A stretch of 64,000 nt of DNA from NCBI GenBank assembly GCA_963825445.1, contig CAWGTM010000020.1, forward strand, positions 310,001 through 374,000, read 5' to 3'. The notes beneath the pieces were generated by a model. The model was given only the letters and a program-made list of their open reading frames with translations. It had not been told where the DNA came from and ran no database searches. Of the stretch, positions 62,254 through 64,000 are shown one piece after another; position 1 is the stretch's first letter, and the number at the start of each line of letters is the position of its first letter. Source of the DNA: Actinophytocola sp963825445. GTDB taxonomy: Bacteria; Actinomycetota; Actinomycetes; Mycobacteriales; Pseudonocardiaceae. A program made the position numbers and the translations under genes.

Positions 62254-63693
62254 TCAGGCCGGTGACTCGGGACGGCCGTCGGCCGCCCAAGCCGTGTGGA
62301 ACGAGCCCTCACGGTCGACCCGGCGGTAGGTGTGCGCGCCGAAGTAGTCGCGCTGGCCCTGCACCAGGGACGCCGGCAGGCGCTCGGCCCGCAGACCGTC
62401 GTAGTAGGCGAGTGCCGTGGAGAAGCCGGGCGTCGGGATGCCCAGCCGCACGGCCGTGGAGATCACCGACCGCCACGAGTCCTGCGCGTCCTCCACCGCC
62501 TTGCGGAACCCGCCGGAGGTGAGCAGGGTCGGCAGACCCGGCTCGTCGGCATAGGCGGACGTGATGTCGTTCAGGAACTTCGCCCGGATGATGCAGCCAC
62601 CGCGCCAGATGGCGGCCACCCGGCCCAGGTCGATGTCCCAGCCATATTCAACCGCGCCCGCCTGGATCTGGTTGAAGCCCTGGGCGTAGGCCACCACCTT
62701 CGACGCGTACAGCGCCTGCTCCACGTCGTCGGCGAAAGTCTCCAACGCCGAACCGGTCAGGGGCGCGCGGGCCGGCCCGGCGAGTCCGCGCGCGGCGGCG
62801 CGCAGCCCGGTCGACCCCGACAGCGACCGCGCGAACACGGCCTCCGCGATGCCGCTGATCGGCACCCCGAGGTCGAGTCCGATCTGCACGGTCCAGCGAC
62901 CGGTGCCCTTCTGCTCGGCCGCGTCCTCCACCACGTCCACGAACGGCTTACCGGAAGAAGCGTCGACGTGGCGCAGCACCTCGGCCGTGATCTCGATGAG
63001 GTAGGAGTCGAGCCGACCGGTGTTCCACGTGCCGAACACCTCGGCCACCTCGGCGGGCGCGTAGCCGGCCGCGCCGCTCAGCAGGTCGTAGGCCTCGGCG
63101 ATCAGCTGCATGTCGGCGTACTCGATGCCGTTGTGCACCATCTTCACGAAGTGCCCGGCTCCGTCGGCGCCGACGTGGGCGCAGCACGGCTCGCCGTCGA
63201 CCTTCGCGGAGATGTCCTCGAACAGCGGCCCGAGCGACGCGTAGGACTCCACCGATCCGCCTGGCATGATGCTCGGCCCGAGAAGTGCGCCCTCCTCGCC
63301 GCCGGACACCCCGGTGCCGACGAAGTGCAGCCCACGTTCCCGCAGGTCGGCCTCGCGACGGCGGGTGTCCGCGAAGTGCGCGTTGCCGGCGTCGACGATC
63401 ACGTCGCCCTGCTCCAGCAGCGGCGCGAACTCCTCGATCACCGCGTCGGTCGGCGCTCCGGCCTTCACCATGATGACGATCTGGCGGGGCCGCTCCAGCG
63501 CGTCGACGAACTCCCGCGCGGAGTAGGCCGGGATGAACTCACCCTCGTCACCGAACTGGTCCACGAGGCTGCGCGTGCGCTCCTCCGACCGGTTGTGCAG
63601 GGCCACCGTGTGGCCGTGCCGAGCCAGGTTCCTGGCCAGGTTGCGGCCCATGACCGCCAGACCGGTGACCCCGATGCTCGCCTTCTTGCTCAT
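62254..63693 (-). CDS. gnd: 6-phosphogluconate dehydrogenase, NADP-dependent (decarboxylating)
   Basis: 479 residues, full length for the long enzyme type. NADP motif GVTGLAVMGRNLARNLARHG with NRSEERTRSL, signature IVDAGNAHFADTRRREADLR, substrate loop GTGVSGGEEGALLGPSIMPG and catalytic GAGHFVKMVHNGIEYADMQ (Lys and Asn); the C-terminal helical domain ends SFHTAWAADGRPESPA. It performs the oxidative pentose-phosphate step giving ribulose 5-phosphate, CO2 and NADPH. The gene stands alone, convergent with the hyp operon. Confidence 0.96.
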   Translation of the reverse strand: MSKKASIGVTGLAVMGRNLARNLARHGHTVALHNRSEERTRSLVDQFGDEGEFIPAYSAREFVDALERPRQIVIMVKAGAPTDAVIEEFAPLLEQGDVIVDAGNAHFADTRRREADLRERGLHFVGTGVSGGEEGALLGPSIMPGGSVESYASLGPLFEDISAKVDGEPCCAHVGADGAGHFVKMVHNGIEYADMQLIAEAYDLLSGAAGYAPAEVAEVFGTWNTGRLDSYLIEITAEVLRHVDASSGKPFVDVVEDAAEQKGTGRWTVQIGLDLGVPISGIAEAVFARSLSGSTGLRAAARGLAGPARAPLTGSALETFADDVEQALYASKVVAYAQGFNQIQAGAVEYGWDIDLGRVAAIWRGGCIIRAKFLNDITSAYADEPGLPTLLTSGGFRKAVEDAQDSWRSVISTAVRLGIPTPGFSTALAYYDGLRAERLPASLVQGQRDYFGAHTYRRVDREGSFHTAWAADGRPESPA

Positions 63694-63800
63694 CAGGCGC
63701 CTTCCTGTTCTACGCGACTGTGCCCCGTCAGGCTATGGGCTCGAGGGCCCCCGTGCCGAGCCGCGTGGATCACACTTCGAGGCTCGCTAGCCTGGCCCTC

Positions 63801-64000
63801 GTGATCCGCATCCAACACATCACCGTCGACTCCCACCGCCCCTACGAACTGGCTGAGTTCTGGAGCACGGTGACCGGCTGGCCGATCTCCGCCGAGGACA
63901 CCCCCGACTCGGACGAGGTGCTGCTCGAACCCCCGGACAAGGCCCTGCCCGAGCTGCTCTTCGTGACCGTGGCGCAGGACCGGCCGAAGAACAGCTGGCA
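63801..64000 (+). CDS. VOC/glyoxalase-like domain protein (3' truncated by window edge)
   Basis: Sixty-six residues from the leaderless GTG 63801 (TAGCCT ends 11 nt before it) to the window end, with no stop. IRIQHITVDSHRPYELAEFW, GWPISAEDTPDSDEVLLEPP and LPELLFVTVAQDRPKNSW match the first beta-alpha-beta unit of glyoxalase-6-like VOC proteins common in actinomycetes. The first metal-ligand position is the His of QHITVD. The rest of the gene lies outside. Confidence 0.8.
   Translation, partial: MIRIQHITVDSHRPYELAEFWSTVTGWPISAEDTPDSDEVLLEPPDKALPELLFVTVAQDRPKNSW

Overview
The window is high-GC DNA with strongly GC-biased third codon positions, GTG and leaderless starts, ArsR, TetR, HxlR, MerR and AraC regulators beside small oxidoreductases, a Roadblock protein and a group 1h-type [NiFe]-hydrogenase. 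This fits a filamentous actinomycete, most likely of the Pseudonocardiaceae (inference; no rRNA or tRNA is present to confirm it). I saw no phage, transposase, CRISPR array or replication origin.

Layout. 0-6.7 kb: truncated IclR regulator, a repeat-rich spacer, an ArsR-like regulator/SRPBCC operon, a BtuF-like protein, a small membrane gene with a possible leader peptide, DUF1801 and DoxX-like genes, the wreck of an alginate-lyase-like gene and a LapA-like membrane protein. 7-13 kb: alpha/beta hydrolase, two uncharacterised proteins and a secreted M14 carboxypeptidase. 13.7-27.4 kb: many regulator/enzyme pairs (MFS/TetR, LLM monooxygenase, HxlR/SDR, GNAT, Roadblock, imine-reductase-like, NmrA/AraC, dienelactone hydrolase, tyrosine phosphatase, SDR/TetR/alcohol dehydrogenase). 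27.4-45.7 kb: UbiB-like kinase, a two-component system beside an ABC-2 exporter, NUDIX proteins, two CNNM/CorC transporters, a LuxR-type ATPase without its DNA-binding domain, a large NHL-repeat protein, a double-MerR regulator with an ABC-2 exporter and a flavin monooxygenase.

45.8-62 kb is one functional island for a group 1h (formerly group 5) high-affinity H2-oxidising hydrogenase. hypF faces a minus-strand block that reads hhyS, hhyL, a NifU-Rieske protein, DUF5947 and DUF6084. A divergent plus-strand operon reads two regulators, SIS isomerase, HypC-like protein, SIS isomerase, a second hhyS, an uncharacterised protein, the maturation endopeptidase, hypC, hypD, hypE, hypA and hypB, mostly with overlapping stop and start codons. 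The likely division of labour: HypEF make cyanide, HypCD build the Fe(CN)2CO unit, HypAB insert nickel, the protease trims HhyL, and the NifU-Rieske protein carries electrons or clusters. gnd and a truncated VOC gene close the window.

Three things stand out. (1) Interspersed non-coding repeats share one hidden module, TGTCGG-N10-TA; one family also carries paired DnaA-box-like TTGTCCACA sites, another has a copy collapsed between its internal direct repeats, and several copies start right after stop codons. (2) The hydrogenase island has two near-identical small subunits for one large subunit, a SIS/HypC-like/SIS trio, a HypA without its zinc ribbon, and a shared GGACA-N4-TGTCC palindrome. 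(3) Positions 47.0-50.9 kb hold about ten single-base indels that break five conserved genes, which looks more like sequence error than decay.
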